NCBI RefSeq assembly: GCF_050749805.1
Contig: NZ_CP192738.1
Coordinates: 3,100,001 to 3,164,000, forward strand
DNA from: Hahella sp018986435
GTDB lineage: Bacteria > Pseudomonadota > Gammaproteobacteria > Pseudomonadales > Oleiphilaceae
Direction of reading: 5' to 3'
Length of the DNA: 64,000 nt
In this document: positions 26,216 to 35,074 of the stretch, in pieces
Layout of the letters: every line of letters starts with the position of its first letter
How positions within the stretch are numbered: the first letter of the stretch is position 1
Notes under the pieces: generated by a model
What the model saw: the letters and a program-made list of their open reading frames with translations, nothing else
What the model was told of the DNA's origin: nothing
The model's database searches: none
Program-made: the position numbers and the translations under genes

Positions 26216-26980
26216 TCAGACTTTTCGAAGCGCGACCATCGACATAATGCGCTTGGCGTCTTCGTACATGCGTTGGTATCTCAGCTCTTTGTCGCCCACT
26301 TCGGAGGTCAAATGAAAATTGAATGTTAGGTAGTAACCAGCGCCCAATGGATAAGCCCAGTAGTAGTTCAGACCTCGGCCGACGCCTTCGCCGCGAATGC
26401 CGTAGTGCAGCCAGTCGATGCCGTTGATTTCTTGTCTGTAGTAGACTTCCGGCAGATGGGTGACTAACACGAGTTTCCCGAGTGGAATGTATCCTTGGGC
26501 GCTCATTTCCTCTGGGTGTTCAAATGCGTACCGCGCCTCCCAGTTGGCTCCGGGTTTTCCGTCTTTATTTTTCTCGGTTTCGTAGTAGTCCCATAAATCC
26601 TTTTTCAGGTATGTCTCCAGGCTATCGAGGTCTCCCTCAACTAGCGGGGACTGAGGTTCTGAACGGTTAACGTCAATCGTGAGGCTCATGTCACCGAGCT
26701 TACCTGAATGGCCTTGTATGAATAGGCCTCTGTACGCCCACCATTCGAAACAGGCATGTACATACTCCCGATTGAACTCTTTCTCTACGCTCGCCATGAA
26801 AACGTTCGGAGTGAGAATAACCTGTGTCAGGTCAGGGTCTTTGTGTTTGGCTAACCTCTGAACATTGCCCGGCAACCTGAAGACCAAGAGATAGTCGCCA
26901 ATCCGGCATTCCTTCGCGGTCAGTTTTGAAAAATCCGGCCCTTTGCCTGTTAAGATCGACCTGAGTAGTTGATTGATCAT
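26216..26980 (-). CDS. Candidate immunity protein, paralogue 1 of 4
   Basis: A 254-residue soluble protein. The start is set at 26980, where the ATG overlaps the stop of the effector-like gene by 4 bases (ATGA); a longer in-frame start (27067) would sit well inside the effector gene. It is almost identical to paralogue 4 from about residue 138 onward. Direct translational coupling to the upstream hydrolase is what an effector-immunity pair would show. No domain name can be given from the sequence. Confidence 0.78.
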   Translation of the reverse strand: MINQLLRSILTGKGPDFSKLTAKECRIGDYLLVFRLPGNVQRLAKHKDPDLTQVILTPNVFMASVEKEFNREYVHACFEWWAYRGLFIQGHSGKLGDMSLTIDVNRSEPQSPLVEGDLDSLETYLKKDLWDYYETEKNKDGKPGANWEARYAFEHPEEMSAQGYIPLGKLVLVTHLPEVYYRQEINGIDWLHYGIRGEGVGRGLNYYWAYPLGAGYYLTFNFHLTSEVGDKELRYQRMYEDAKRIMSMVALRKV

Positions 26981-28125
26981 AATAGGCCTAACTCTCTCAT
27001 TGTATGTTTCGCCAGCCTTTCCGCTTTTCTTTGATAGCCGTTCATTTGCAAATGTCTGATGGCGCATTCGGCGCTGAGGAAGGGTAACGTATGGGGGCTG
27101 GCTTGCACAGGACGCTTATCGCGGAATACCAGAAACATGCTGTTCATGCTGCGCAAGAAAGAGCCGGGGGATAGGTCGTTGAAACCAGCCAGGTTTGGCA
27201 CGAGGTCGTTTGGGTGATCCCGCTTGATTTCATCAATGGTTATACCTGCCTGCCTGAAGGCTTTCTCTGCGCGAGTCTTCTCATTTCCTCCTGCATGAAT
27301 CGAGACTCTTTGTCCTTCCAGGCGCACGCCTCTTTGATTCACCAGCTCTACGGCCCGCGTCAGGATAATTCCGCCCTGACTATGCGCCGTCCATTTGCGG
27401 TGCAAGCCTTTTTGCTGATTTTCGATCAACATAACCGCTATAAATTTCGCTAACTCGGTAGTGGATATCTTATCTGCGATGCATTCGAAGAAGTCGATTT
27501 TTCCACGAGTCGGGTTGTAGAAGAGCGTGTAGGCTTTGGCGTAGTCGTCCCAGTAGGCGGTATCCGTGTGGACGCCCATCAGCCAGGAGGCTTTTTTCAA
27601 ATCATTCGACATACCATTGATTGCAACATGTTCTGTTCTTATCTTAGGGACGGGTTTTGGTTTTCCCCAGGCCAACTCAAGTCTGGGAATTTCCCTTTCA
27701 GTTATTTCTTCTCGCCACCGAATATCAGACTCCCGCCTAACCTCAAACAACCCCATCTGCTGCATGTTCGCCGGTGTTTCAACCTGTGTAATTTCCCGCT
27801 CCAGTTTCATCCGATTAATAACAATCATCTCGGGATTCACGCTGTACATAAAACTGACTCCGCCTGAGCAGATCTTATGACGCATAAACATGGGCGCTTT
27901 TTGAAAACCTCTGCTGTTCCAGCCATAGCCGCCGTCGCTGGTTAGTTTGAGGGCCTCTTTGTATACCTGGGTTTTCTCATACAGATTCAGGCTGCGCATA
28001 AAGACATTTGCTTCCCTGGTGATCATCAGTTTTTTACCGGCCTTGGGAGTTTGAGAGTTCCAGGCAGGGAGCGGGTTTTCCAGCGGCAAAAGTTGATGCT
28101 GAGCAGGGAGGTTGTTGTTTTGCAT
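26977..28125 (-). CDS. Lipase-like alpha/beta-hydrolase, candidate interbacterial effector
   Basis: A 382-residue protein without signal peptide. TAHSQGG places a nucleophile Ser at 249 in an AxSxG elbow. HPNDLVPNLAG (Asp307) and SPHTLPF (His345) give a plausible Ser-Asp-His triad in the order of alpha/beta hydrolases. Type VI phospholipase effectors often have this THSQG/AHSQG elbow and are encoded beside several immunity copies, as here (four). Neither a PAAR/VgrG domain nor a secretion gene is adjacent, so delivery is unknown. It could instead be a plain hydrolase with regulatory neighbours. Confidence 0.7.
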   Translation of the reverse strand: MQNNNLPAQHQLLPLENPLPAWNSQTPKAGKKLMITREANVFMRSLNLYEKTQVYKEALKLTSDGGYGWNSRGFQKAPMFMRHKICSGGVSFMYSVNPEMIVINRMKLEREITQVETPANMQQMGLFEVRRESDIRWREEITEREIPRLELAWGKPKPVPKIRTEHVAINGMSNDLKKASWLMGVHTDTAYWDDYAKAYTLFYNPTRGKIDFFECIADKISTTELAKFIAVMLIENQQKGLHRKWTAHSQGGIILTRAVELVNQRGVRLEGQRVSIHAGGNEKTRAEKAFRQAGITIDEIKRDHPNDLVPNLAGFNDLSPGSFLRSMNSMFLVFRDKRPVQASPHTLPFLSAECAIRHLQMNGYQRKAERLAKHTMRELGLL

Positions 28126-28626
28126 TTCGCTTTCCTTAGGTGTGCAAGAAAAGCAATAATTCTAGTAATTAGACGAGTGAAAGCAATTTATCTTTTGTTC
28201 GAGGCTATTTGGTCTAAAAGCCAGCTTGCAAACAATTAGCGATAAAATACGCTAATTATCATGAAAATAAAGGGAAAAACATGGCGCTTGGCGATAGGCT
28301 CGATAGGTAGTGTTTGGTACTGTAAGGCAATAATACTTGCTTAATGGCGCGAACTGAACTGGCGTTGATAATTGAACAAGGGCTTCTGTCTTGTATCTAG
28401 GATGGTCTGACTAAACCGGGAAACAGGGAGCGCATCGTGCCGCCATTCACCCTGCGTGAAGGTAAATTTCCAATAAAAACGATAAAGGGTTTTGTTTCAG
28501 GTGGGCGCTAACTTAAACGAAAAATGCAGCGTCAGTGAATGACGTGGAAAGCTGGCGCGTTGAAGTTGAGCTGAGATTAATAAAAGAATCTGGACACAGA
28601 ATTCAGCAGGGATCAGGGATTTACTT
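28126..28626. other. 500-base AT-rich intergenic region
   Basis: It separates the divergent effector-like gene and the putative cysteine hydrolase gene and should contain both promoters. I see no ORF with a credible ribosome binding site, no repeat and no RNA gene. Confidence 0.5.
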
Positions 28627-29271
28627 ATGGCATTAATACATGTGCAAAACGCGATTAATATTGCTGAGCAGTGGCATCAACAAAACAGACGGATTACATG
28701 GTCTCCGTTAGTTATGCCGCCTCAGGTCATGGGGCGTCGCTGGCGTTATACCAGCTCCATGGAACGCTGGGCGAGAGGGCTGGATCATAATGTTCCCAAC
28801 CCGCTGACAATGGGACCCAATCAAATAGAAATATGCTGTTTTGAAATGCTGTTTCTGGCCGCCGCCGCAGCCCAGGCGCCGAGACAATTTTTCTCTGATC
28901 GTTATAACCGTGCGCATACCGCCAGGGTGATCAATGGACGCAACTGGGGCGTACAGATAATGCGCAATATGTTTCACAACGAGACGTTTTATCCCTGGCC
29001 GGCGCCATTTCCCGCGTCACTGAACCGAGGCGATGTCGTCGTTTTTTCCTACCGCAATCAACCTCTCTACAACGGACAGTTCCAACTGGGACACGCCGTC
29101 CTGCTCACCGGACAAAGAGACGCTTTTGGCCGACACATCGCAATGAGCTTTTGCGGAACCAATACGCAGCCAGTTACCCGAGTGGAAAGAGTGACGGTTG
29201 AAGAACAGATTCTTAACAGCGGCAACCTGGCCAGGGCGTTTTATGGTCGCCCCGCCTGGTTGGGAGCGTAG
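28627..29271 (+). CDS. Putative NlpC/CHAP-like cysteine hydrolase
   Basis: A 214-residue protein without signal peptide. IEICCFEMLFLAAAAA (Cys around 77-78) followed by SLNRGDVVVFSYR (around 136-148) and LGHAVLLTG (His around 160) reproduces the order Cys-helix, GDVVVF strand and GHxxxL strand seen in papain-fold peptidoglycan amidases (NlpC/P60, CHAP). A later SFCGTN could supply the polar third residue. Such enzymes cut cell-wall peptides or act as toxins. The lack of an export signal, and the effector-like gene next door, make a contact-delivered effector possible. No immunity gene is obvious. The fold call is tentative. Confidence 0.5.
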   Translation: MALIHVQNAINIAEQWHQQNRRITWSPLVMPPQVMGRRWRYTSSMERWARGLDHNVPNPLTMGPNQIEICCFEMLFLAAAAAQAPRQFFSDRYNRAHTARVINGRNWGVQIMRNMFHNETFYPWPAPFPASLNRGDVVVFSYRNQPLYNGQFQLGHAVLLTGQRDAFGRHIAMSFCGTNTQPVTRVERVTVEEQILNSGNLARAFYGRPAWLGA

Positions 29272-29361
29272 GGCGTATTTAAAAGGCGAGGGGAGAGGTT
29301 TCTAACTCTCCCTGATGACTCAATCAATGGTGGTTGTACTTGGTTTCGATCTGCCTGCCGC

Positions 29362-29847
29362 CTATTCGGACAGCGCCATTGTCATATATTGCGATCCAGG
29401 ATTTTCACCCAATGCGGCGTTCACTCGATAACCGCAGGCTTCATACACCCGGATCGCATTTTGATTGGATTTATATACTTCAAGCAGCAGCGTTTTTACG
29501 GGCATTGCGCGACAAAGGTTATTGATAGCCGCCAGCATTTTTCCGCCAACGCCGGCGTTCTGATTCGCCGGCTTCACGTACATTTGAATAATCTCCCCAG
29601 CGTCAGGCGCGACTTGAGTTTGAAACGTCACGCCGCAGATGCCCACCAGCTCGCTATTTAGAAACGCCCCAACCATCATGGCTTTGTCGGAGCGCTCTTC
29701 AATGCGCATCTCGAAATAGAGTTTTTCCAGTTTCACTTGCTGCTCATAACCCGAACCAAAGTGCTCAGGGAAAGTCTTTAACGCCTCTAATCTGATTGCT
29801 CGGTAGGCCTTTGCATCCCTGGGTTCCAATACTCTGACTTCGTACAA
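29362..29847 (-). CDS. GNAT-family N-acetyltransferase
   Basis: A 161-residue GNAT protein. The pyrophosphate loop is in YVKPANQNAGVGGKML (around residue 93), and the C-terminal LLLEVYKSNQNAIRVYEACGYRV is the typical RimI-like ending. The start is TTG at 29847, supported by AAAAGGAG 7 bases upstream. The substrate is unknown. It is not paired with an obvious toxin. Confidence 0.85.
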   Translation of the reverse strand: MYEVRVLEPRDAKAYRAIRLEALKTFPEHFGSGYEQQVKLEKLYFEMRIEERSDKAMMVGAFLNSELVGICGVTFQTQVAPDAGEIIQMYVKPANQNAGVGGKMLAAINNLCRAMPVKTLLLEVYKSNQNAIRVYEACGYRVNAALGENPGSQYMTMALSE

Positions 29848-29886
29848 GGTCGACTCCTTTTAAACATGCGCCTGTTTGTGTTGGGG

Positions 29887-30348
29887 CTATTTGACCATAC
29901 AGAAATCTGGGTGTTGTAACCAACGTTCAAATAGATCTGGGGAAATGAGTGATTCACCTTGGATGTCGATAATCCCTTTGTCCATTACTATATCGGGATC
30001 ATTGGTATAGAGGCTAAGTGGATTGTGAAAGGCGATCCAGCCATTAAATAACCTTGCTATACTGAGTGCGACTTTCCCCAACAGAATATGGTCTTGGGCG
30101 TCATTACACATCGCATACAGCCCAATTATATCTTTTGGCTCCCACCCAATTACTGAGTGCGCCCTAGAGTATTCTGCAATCTCTTCTGCGTACTCAGGGC
30201 CGATCGCGTAGCCTAGCGGTCTGCTATCGACCCAGAAGTTTTCGCCATTGATAGCATTCGAAATCGACGTTACGAAGACATGCAAACTTTGTTTGCCTGT
30301 CGCCGATATCTTTTCCCTAATTAATATGCCTACAGTAGGTCCAGCCAC
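29887..30348 (-). CDS. Hypothetical protein
   Basis: A 153-residue soluble protein starting MAGPTVGILI, with a LLGKVALSIARLFNGWIAF segment in the middle and Trp residues near both ends. It may belong to a DUF found in toxin-immunity neighbourhoods, but I cannot name it with confidence. It is co-oriented with the GNAT gene, 39 bases before its start, so they may be co-transcribed. Lower GC than the core genes. Confidence 0.65.
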   Translation of the reverse strand: MAGPTVGILIREKISATGKQSLHVFVTSISNAINGENFWVDSRPLGYAIGPEYAEEIAEYSRAHSVIGWEPKDIIGLYAMCNDAQDHILLGKVALSIARLFNGWIAFHNPLSLYTNDPDIVMDKGIIDIQGESLISPDLFERWLQHPDFCMVK

Positions 30349-30837
30349 TTATATCTTATCCTCATGGTTTCGTTAATTTAGCCCAAAACGGTGGATTGAT
30401 ATTGTCTCCCAAAATTGCTGGTCCAAGTACCTATAGTGGTCAACCCATGTCGCAACCCCGGGGAAGTCGAATGTGATATCGATTTGTTCATGGTTTTGGG
30501 GCTGTGGACGCTCTGGATGTGTGTTGTGTCGGGCGGTTTGGGTTTATTGATTTTTGTCTTTAAAACTCTCAAACGTACGGGGCAATAAGCTCCCTGTCAG
30601 CTTGGCCCAAGATACTGCAGACCATGAAATGAGGAGTGCTGTCCGCCCGGAAAGTTCCTGTTCGTTTCCTGCGTTATTCCATTCGATTGATAAGCGTTGG
30701 CGAGGTCGTACACATAGGCGCGAAGGCCTGCGCTTCAAAACATGGACTCCTACGCCATTTGGGGGGCGTTTGGGACGTATTCCCACTCTAGACTCGGGAG
30801 TGCGCCCTAATAACGACGACCAAAAAGGACTGGATTC

Positions 30838-32643
30838 ATGCCAAAGAAGAAATTTCGACTCGCCCTTTTATCCGCTCAGCTGCTGCTCGTGGGCATCGGC
30901 GCCGCTGGCGCGCAGAGCGTTTTCGCCGCCGACTGCCCCGCCAACTGGGCTGAAGGAGCCCAATATCAAGTCGCGCAGGAAGTGCTGTATCAAGGCGATA
31001 TCTATCGCGCACTGGTGACGCACACCGCCTATCCCGGCGCTGGCTGGACGCCGGAGGTGGGATCTCTATGGGAACGAGTCGGGCCCGCTGATTGTGATGA
31101 TGATAGCGACGGTGGCGATAACGGCGACGGCGACAGCGGAGGTGAGGATGGCGATGGTGGAGATCATGGCGGCGGCGAAGGTCCTTATAATGGCGCGCCC
31201 ATTCCGATACCGGGTGTACTGGAGGCGGAGCACTATGATTACGGCGCTTTCCAGGACACCACTCCCACCAACGAAGGCGGAGCTTTGCGCCAGGATGCTG
31301 TGGATATCGAGCCCAGCACGAGCAATGGCTATAACATCGGCTGGATCGAGCCCGGGGAATGGTTGGAATACAGCGTTAACGTCAGCGAAGGCGGCGTTTA
31401 CACCATGTCCTCACTGGTTGCGGCGGAAAGCGTCGAAGGCCGCTTCGCGGTGAGCATTGACGGCGCCAGGGCGGTGGAAGTGACGGCGCCTGTGACTGGC
31501 GGCTGGCAGAATTGGACCTGGGTGGACGCCGGCATTGAGTTAAGCCCAGGCGCGCACACGCTGAGAGTCACCATGCTGCAATCCGGCTTCAACCTGAACG
31601 CCCTGCAATTCACGCTGGGGGACGGCCCGGGGCCAGACCCTGACGTATCCCGCCTGTGGGCCGGCGCCAACCAGTATCAGCTTGCGCATATGTCCGAGGC
31701 GGATCGTCGCAAACAATTGCAGGCGATGAAGGACAGTGGATTGAAAGTCTTACGCGTTTTTGTCACGCGCAGGGGCGATGCGCCATGGGAGATCCAACCC
31801 AAGGGCTGGACCTATGAGGAACCATTGGGCGTATACCACGACGATCAGCTGGAGAAAATGGATAAGCTGATGCAAGAGTGCCAGGAGATGGGCATAAAGA
31901 TGGTGCTGGCGTTGATCAACTTCGCTTATGCTCAGGACTCCAACTCAGTCTATTACAATGCTTTCGGCCCTGTCGGGATGTATCAGCAGGATGCGATAGA
32001 CGCCTATAAAAAACGCTTCTCCCACTTCCTTAACCATCAAAACCCTTATCTCGGCAATAAGAAATGGAAGGACATTAACGATGTGGTGCTGGCCTGGGAA
32101 ATCGCCAATGAATCCGGCGTCTCTCTGGCGGATGAGAACCTGTCGAACGATCAGAAATACAATATCCACCGCAACTTCCTGACCCAGATGGCCGCCCACC
32201 TGAAAGCGGAAGACCCGGACACCTATGTCGCCCTGGGGATCGCTGGCTACGATAAGTACTACAACAAAGGCAGCGCCGACGATATTAAAACACTGGGCGA
32301 CATTCCGGCGGCGGATATCTATACCTTGCACTATTACGGCGGCGACCTGGATCAGTGGTTGAACGACGCTCTGCCGTCAGTGCGACAGTGGGGCAAACTG
32401 TTGTTCGTGGAAGAGTTTGGTAAAGAGCGCAAGGTGGGGATGGAGGCGATGACGAATGAATACCGCCATGTAGCGGAGACTGCGAGGCGTCGTGGCATCC
32501 CCTGGATGTTCTGGCGCATGGGATTGCGCAAGGATGAGAATACCTGGTCGGTCATGAATGACGATGGCGTCTGGCGCGACGTGATTGATCCCGAATCAAA
32601 GCGGATATCGGAGATTGAAACCAGCGATCCCTGGTTGCGTTAG
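30838..32643 (+). CDS. Secreted CBM5/12-CBM6-GH5 glycoside hydrolase (mannanase/cellulase type)
   Basis: A 601-residue secreted enzyme. Signal peptide at 1-30. A chitin-binding CBM5/12-like module (about 33-85) has Trp-Tyr ladders (WAEGAQYQVAQEVLYQGDIYRAL, GAGWTPEVGSLWERV). A flexible Asp/Gly linker follows (about 87-120). A CBM6 (about 123-262) has LEAEHYD and GEWLEYSVNV. The GH5 catalytic domain (about 272-600) has acid/base Glu in AWEIANE and nucleophile Glu in LFVEEFGK. GH5 domains with this arrangement usually cut mannan or cellulose. AAAAGGAC precedes the ATG. It probably degrades algal or plant polysaccharide outside the cell. Confidence 0.88.
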   Translation: MPKKKFRLALLSAQLLLVGIGAAGAQSVFAADCPANWAEGAQYQVAQEVLYQGDIYRALVTHTAYPGAGWTPEVGSLWERVGPADCDDDSDGGDNGDGDSGGEDGDGGDHGGGEGPYNGAPIPIPGVLEAEHYDYGAFQDTTPTNEGGALRQDAVDIEPSTSNGYNIGWIEPGEWLEYSVNVSEGGVYTMSSLVAAESVEGRFAVSIDGARAVEVTAPVTGGWQNWTWVDAGIELSPGAHTLRVTMLQSGFNLNALQFTLGDGPGPDPDVSRLWAGANQYQLAHMSEADRRKQLQAMKDSGLKVLRVFVTRRGDAPWEIQPKGWTYEEPLGVYHDDQLEKMDKLMQECQEMGIKMVLALINFAYAQDSNSVYYNAFGPVGMYQQDAIDAYKKRFSHFLNHQNPYLGNKKWKDINDVVLAWEIANESGVSLADENLSNDQKYNIHRNFLTQMAAHLKAEDPDTYVALGIAGYDKYYNKGSADDIKTLGDIPAADIYTLHYYGGDLDQWLNDALPSVRQWGKLLFVEEFGKERKVGMEAMTNEYRHVAETARRRGIPWMFWRMGLRKDENTWSVMNDDGVWRDVIDPESKRISEIETSDPWLR

Positions 32644-32672
32644 TCTTACTAGTCTTATCAGTCCTATTAGTC
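32642..32672. repeat. Short tandem TAGTCYTAT repeats
   Basis: Three to four imperfect 9-10 base units (TAGTCTTAC, TAGTCTTATC, AGTCCTATT, AGTCC) right at the stop codon of the GH5 gene. Probably slipped-strand expansion. Confidence 0.5.
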
Positions 32673-32777
32673 CAGCAGACAAGTAACTTCCTTCTATTTG
32701 TGTGCGAATGACAGGTTGTCTGCGGATGACAGGGATGAGAATAGTTGACCTTGTGTTACTATTTCTCCGGCTTAAAT

Positions 32778-32810
32778 GGAGGCGTCGGATGCATTAAATC
32801 CGACGCCTCC
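32778..32810. terminator. Perfect 13-bp hairpin between the GH5 gene and a membrane-protein gene
   Basis: GGAGGCGTCGGAT pairs with ATCCGACGCCTCC around a 7-base loop. No T-tract on either side, so it is either a non-canonical terminator or a leader structure for the gene starting 93 bases downstream. Confidence 0.5.
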
Positions 32811-32902
32811 TGAACCGACCATTGTCTGACCTGTCCCACAAACATATTGAGAGCCTGTGAAGACGTATCTGCGCCAACACGCCGCTCTCGTGAGGAGAAA
32901 AC

Positions 32903-33298
32903 ATGCCGAAGGGAATCAAAGTCATATCCATCATCAACACAGTTTTTTTGTTGCTCAACCTGGTGCTGGTCATCATCGTAGCTGATGATTTATCCCGCTA
33001 TGTGCTGATGGCGAATTGCGTTGCCTGGACCCTGTGCGGACCCTTGCTGTGGGTGCGCTCGAAGTATGTCTGGATGCTGGCCAGACCCTTGATATACGGC
33101 TGGGCGTTACTGACGGTATTCGGCATGTTGATGGGAGATTGGGCGTCTTTGATTGTTAGTTTGATCACCGGTATTCCGTTTCTGGTCTACATCATTGGCG
33201 TTCGCGGATACCTGAATGAAGACCACGTCAGAGCCTACTTTGGCGTACCGCCAAGTGAAGTGAAAACAACTCAGGGAGATGAAACCGCTCCGGCGTGA
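32903..33298 (+). CDS. Small membrane protein
   Basis: A 131-residue protein with four hydrophobic segments (about 7-25, 33-50, 60-77 and 82-100) and a polar C-terminal tail. GAGGAG precedes the ATG. No family recognised; small four-helix proteins of this type are common and mostly uncharacterised. It stands alone between a hairpin and a block of REPIN repeats. Confidence 0.7.
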   Translation: MPKGIKVISIINTVFLLLNLVLVIIVADDLSRYVLMANCVAWTLCGPLLWVRSKYVWMLARPLIYGWALLTVFGMLMGDWASLIVSLITGIPFLVYIIGVRGYLNEDHVRAYFGVPPSEVKTTQGDETAPA

Positions 33299-33343
33299 GC
33301 TGGAACTCTGGTTTTATATCATCCGATTCCCTGGCCATATTCC

Positions 33344-33477
33344 CCGTTCGCCCTGAGCCTGTCGAAGGGCTTTTCAGAGCGCTAGTTTGAAACCGCCATA
33401 TGCGTTATGACTCTGGGATAGGGGGCTTTTCGTTTTATTCGCCCGGGAGGGCCCTTCGACAAGCTCAGGGCGAACGG
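33344..33477. repeat. REPIN-like element 1
   Basis: Two inverted REP units, CCGTTCGCCCTGAGCCTGTC... and its complement ending ...CTCAGGGCGAACGG, face each other about 80 bases apart (134 bases overall). Copy 2 at 33672 shares arms and spacer. REPINs are spread by a RAYT transposase located elsewhere in the genome. Confidence 0.8.
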
Positions 33478-33671
33478 AGTGGGGATAAGCGTTGGAGGGT
33501 GATTGTAGGACGGTTTAGCTGGATCTGATTGGAAGGATTCTGACCGGAAGGATGGATGGCGCTGGGTGAAAAACTGTGTGTCCTAAGTGTTGAGATCAAC
33601 TTAGATCTCACGCGAAAGGAAAACCTGACTAACTCCTCCTGAGCAATTTAACTTTCCAGCTCCCATATTCC

Positions 33672-33804
33672 CCGTTCGCCCTGAGCTTGTCGAAGGGCTT
33701 CCCAGAGCGTTGGTTTGAAACTGCCATATGCGTCACGACTCTGGGTTAGGGTGTTTTCCGTTTATTCGCCCGGGAGGGCCCTTCGACAAGCTCAGGGCGA
33801 ACGG
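33672..33804. repeat. REPIN-like element 2
   Basis: A second copy (133 bases) of the paired inverted REP arms, with a spacer closely similar to that of element 1. The conserved arms CCCTTCGACAAGCTCAGGGC can form a long hairpin in RNA or a cruciform in DNA. Confidence 0.8.
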
Positions 33805-33878
33805 AGTAGGAATAAGCGCGAGGGGAAATACATTCTAATGATCCTTGAGGATCGTGTGATGGCGCTGTGCCCAAGAGG

Positions 33879-33905
33879 GCCCTTCGGCAGGCTCAGGGCG
33901 AACGG
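33879..33905. repeat. Single REP unit
   Basis: One unpaired REP arm (GCCCTTCGGCAGGCTCAGGG and the next seven bases), diverged at two positions from the arms of the two REPINs. Probably a REPIN that has lost one half. Confidence 0.7.
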
Positions 33906-33954
33906 AGTGCGGATAAGTGTGGGAGTAGAAATGAGCGTGGGTGGATGTTTGGGA

Positions 33955-34449
33955 TTATTCAAAAGCCTGTTTGTATTCAAGCATGGGTTTTTGCGTTGCT
34001 TCCAGGACTTCTTCTTTGGTGAAGGATATGACGTTGCTGGTGTAGTCTGGAATTATCATGGGGTCGTATCTTAGCTGGAAGTCGATGCGGTCGAATTCGA
34101 ATGTTTTCAGATACGTGAGACATTCGTGAAAGCTTCTGTAATTGGGATATACGCCGTCCAGTGTGCCATCAAAGAAATCCACTTCGTCATTGCCTTTCAC
34201 GATTGTGGCTCGGAATTGATTGAGGAAATCTTCCGTATCTATCGGTTGATCCGACTTAAACGTAATCACCAAATAATCGCCATCAAATAAGTAGGGATCG
34301 CCGTTCGCCCACTTTTTAGTTTCTTTGACGTCAATGGGTAACAGCTCGGCGTGGCTGATTGTCAGTTTCTGTGTGGAGCAGCCGAACAGGAAGGTGGCAA
34401 GCAGCGTCAGCACAGCCAGTCTTAACTCTTTCTGTATCTTCTTTGACAT
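33955..34449 (-). CDS. Hypothetical lipoprotein
   Basis: A 164-residue protein with a signal peptide and lipobox LFGC (Cys around residue 24). The mature part is acidic and mixed alpha/beta. No family recognised. It follows the membrane-anchor/HupE pair on the same strand, but 18 bases and a different base composition separate it, so membership of that operon is uncertain. Confidence 0.7.
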   Translation of the reverse strand: MSKKIQKELRLAVLTLLATFLFGCSTQKLTISHAELLPIDVKETKKWANGDPYLFDGDYLVITFKSDQPIDTEDFLNQFRATIVKGNDEVDFFDGTLDGVYPNYRSFHECLTYLKTFEFDRIDFQLRYDPMIIPDYTSNVISFTKEEVLEATQKPMLEYKQAFE

Positions 34450-34467
34450 GGCGTGAAGCCCCTGCGA

Positions 34468-35064
34468 CTACAGCTTATAAAGTTTCTCGTAAAAACCAGT
34501 TGTGGTGACGGTTACGGTGACGGGTTGATTGCCGCCGTTGTGCCAGTACCAGCCGTGAACGCCTTCGAAGGGGGCCTGGAAGGCGCCGTTGGCGTTGGTT
34601 TTATTTCTGCCTACCCAATAGCTGGTGAATTCGTCGCCGGCATTGGGGCGTTCGCCGTGCATGTCGAAGTTGACGGGGCCTTGCGATTCCCATTTGAACA
34701 TGAAGCGGTCGCCCTCCTGCATTTGCGCTTTGATCTCGGCGCCTTCATTGGGACCGAGAGTGATGGTCAGGGTGTCGTTGCGCAGTGGAGCGTTGCTTTT
34801 CCATACCGGGTTGAGCAGGGAGGCGAGTTGGGCGTCGCTGATCATGGGGTCTTCCACCGGCTCTGCTGCTTCCTGTGGGGCGATGGCGTTGAGCTGGGTC
34901 AGGCCCAGGTAGCCGCCGACGCCGGTGGGATCGATGCCGTATTCCGCTGGCAGCACTGTCGTGACGAGCAGGCCCGCGCCAACTACCATGGCGATCGCGG
35001 TTGCTTTAAACAGTGTTTTGCTGGATGGCGATTCAGCGCGGTTGCGGTGGGTGATGTCATGCAT
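34468..35064 (-). CDS. Membrane-anchored protein paired with HupE/UreJ
   Basis: A 198-residue protein with one N-terminal membrane anchor (about residues 20-38) and a periplasmic beta-rich domain ending GWYWHNGGNQPVTVTVTTTGFYEKL. Proteins of this type ('transmembrane anchor protein') commonly accompany HupE/UreJ genes, as here. HGERPNAGDE and KWESQGPVNFDMHG contain His residues that might bind metal. It lies 10 bases downstream of the HupE/UreJ gene and is probably co-transcribed with it. Confidence 0.75.
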   Translation of the reverse strand: MHDITHRNRAESPSSKTLFKATAIAMVVGAGLLVTTVLPAEYGIDPTGVGGYLGLTQLNAIAPQEAAEPVEDPMISDAQLASLLNPVWKSNAPLRNDTLTITLGPNEGAEIKAQMQEGDRFMFKWESQGPVNFDMHGERPNAGDEFTSYWVGRNKTNANGAFQAPFEGVHGWYWHNGGNQPVTVTVTTTGFYEKLYKL

Positions 35065-35074
35065 GTCGATTATC

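Noticed and set aside
33715..34074. 119-codon open frame
   Set aside because: Runs through REPIN 2 and the single REP; the coding appearance comes from repeat sequence.
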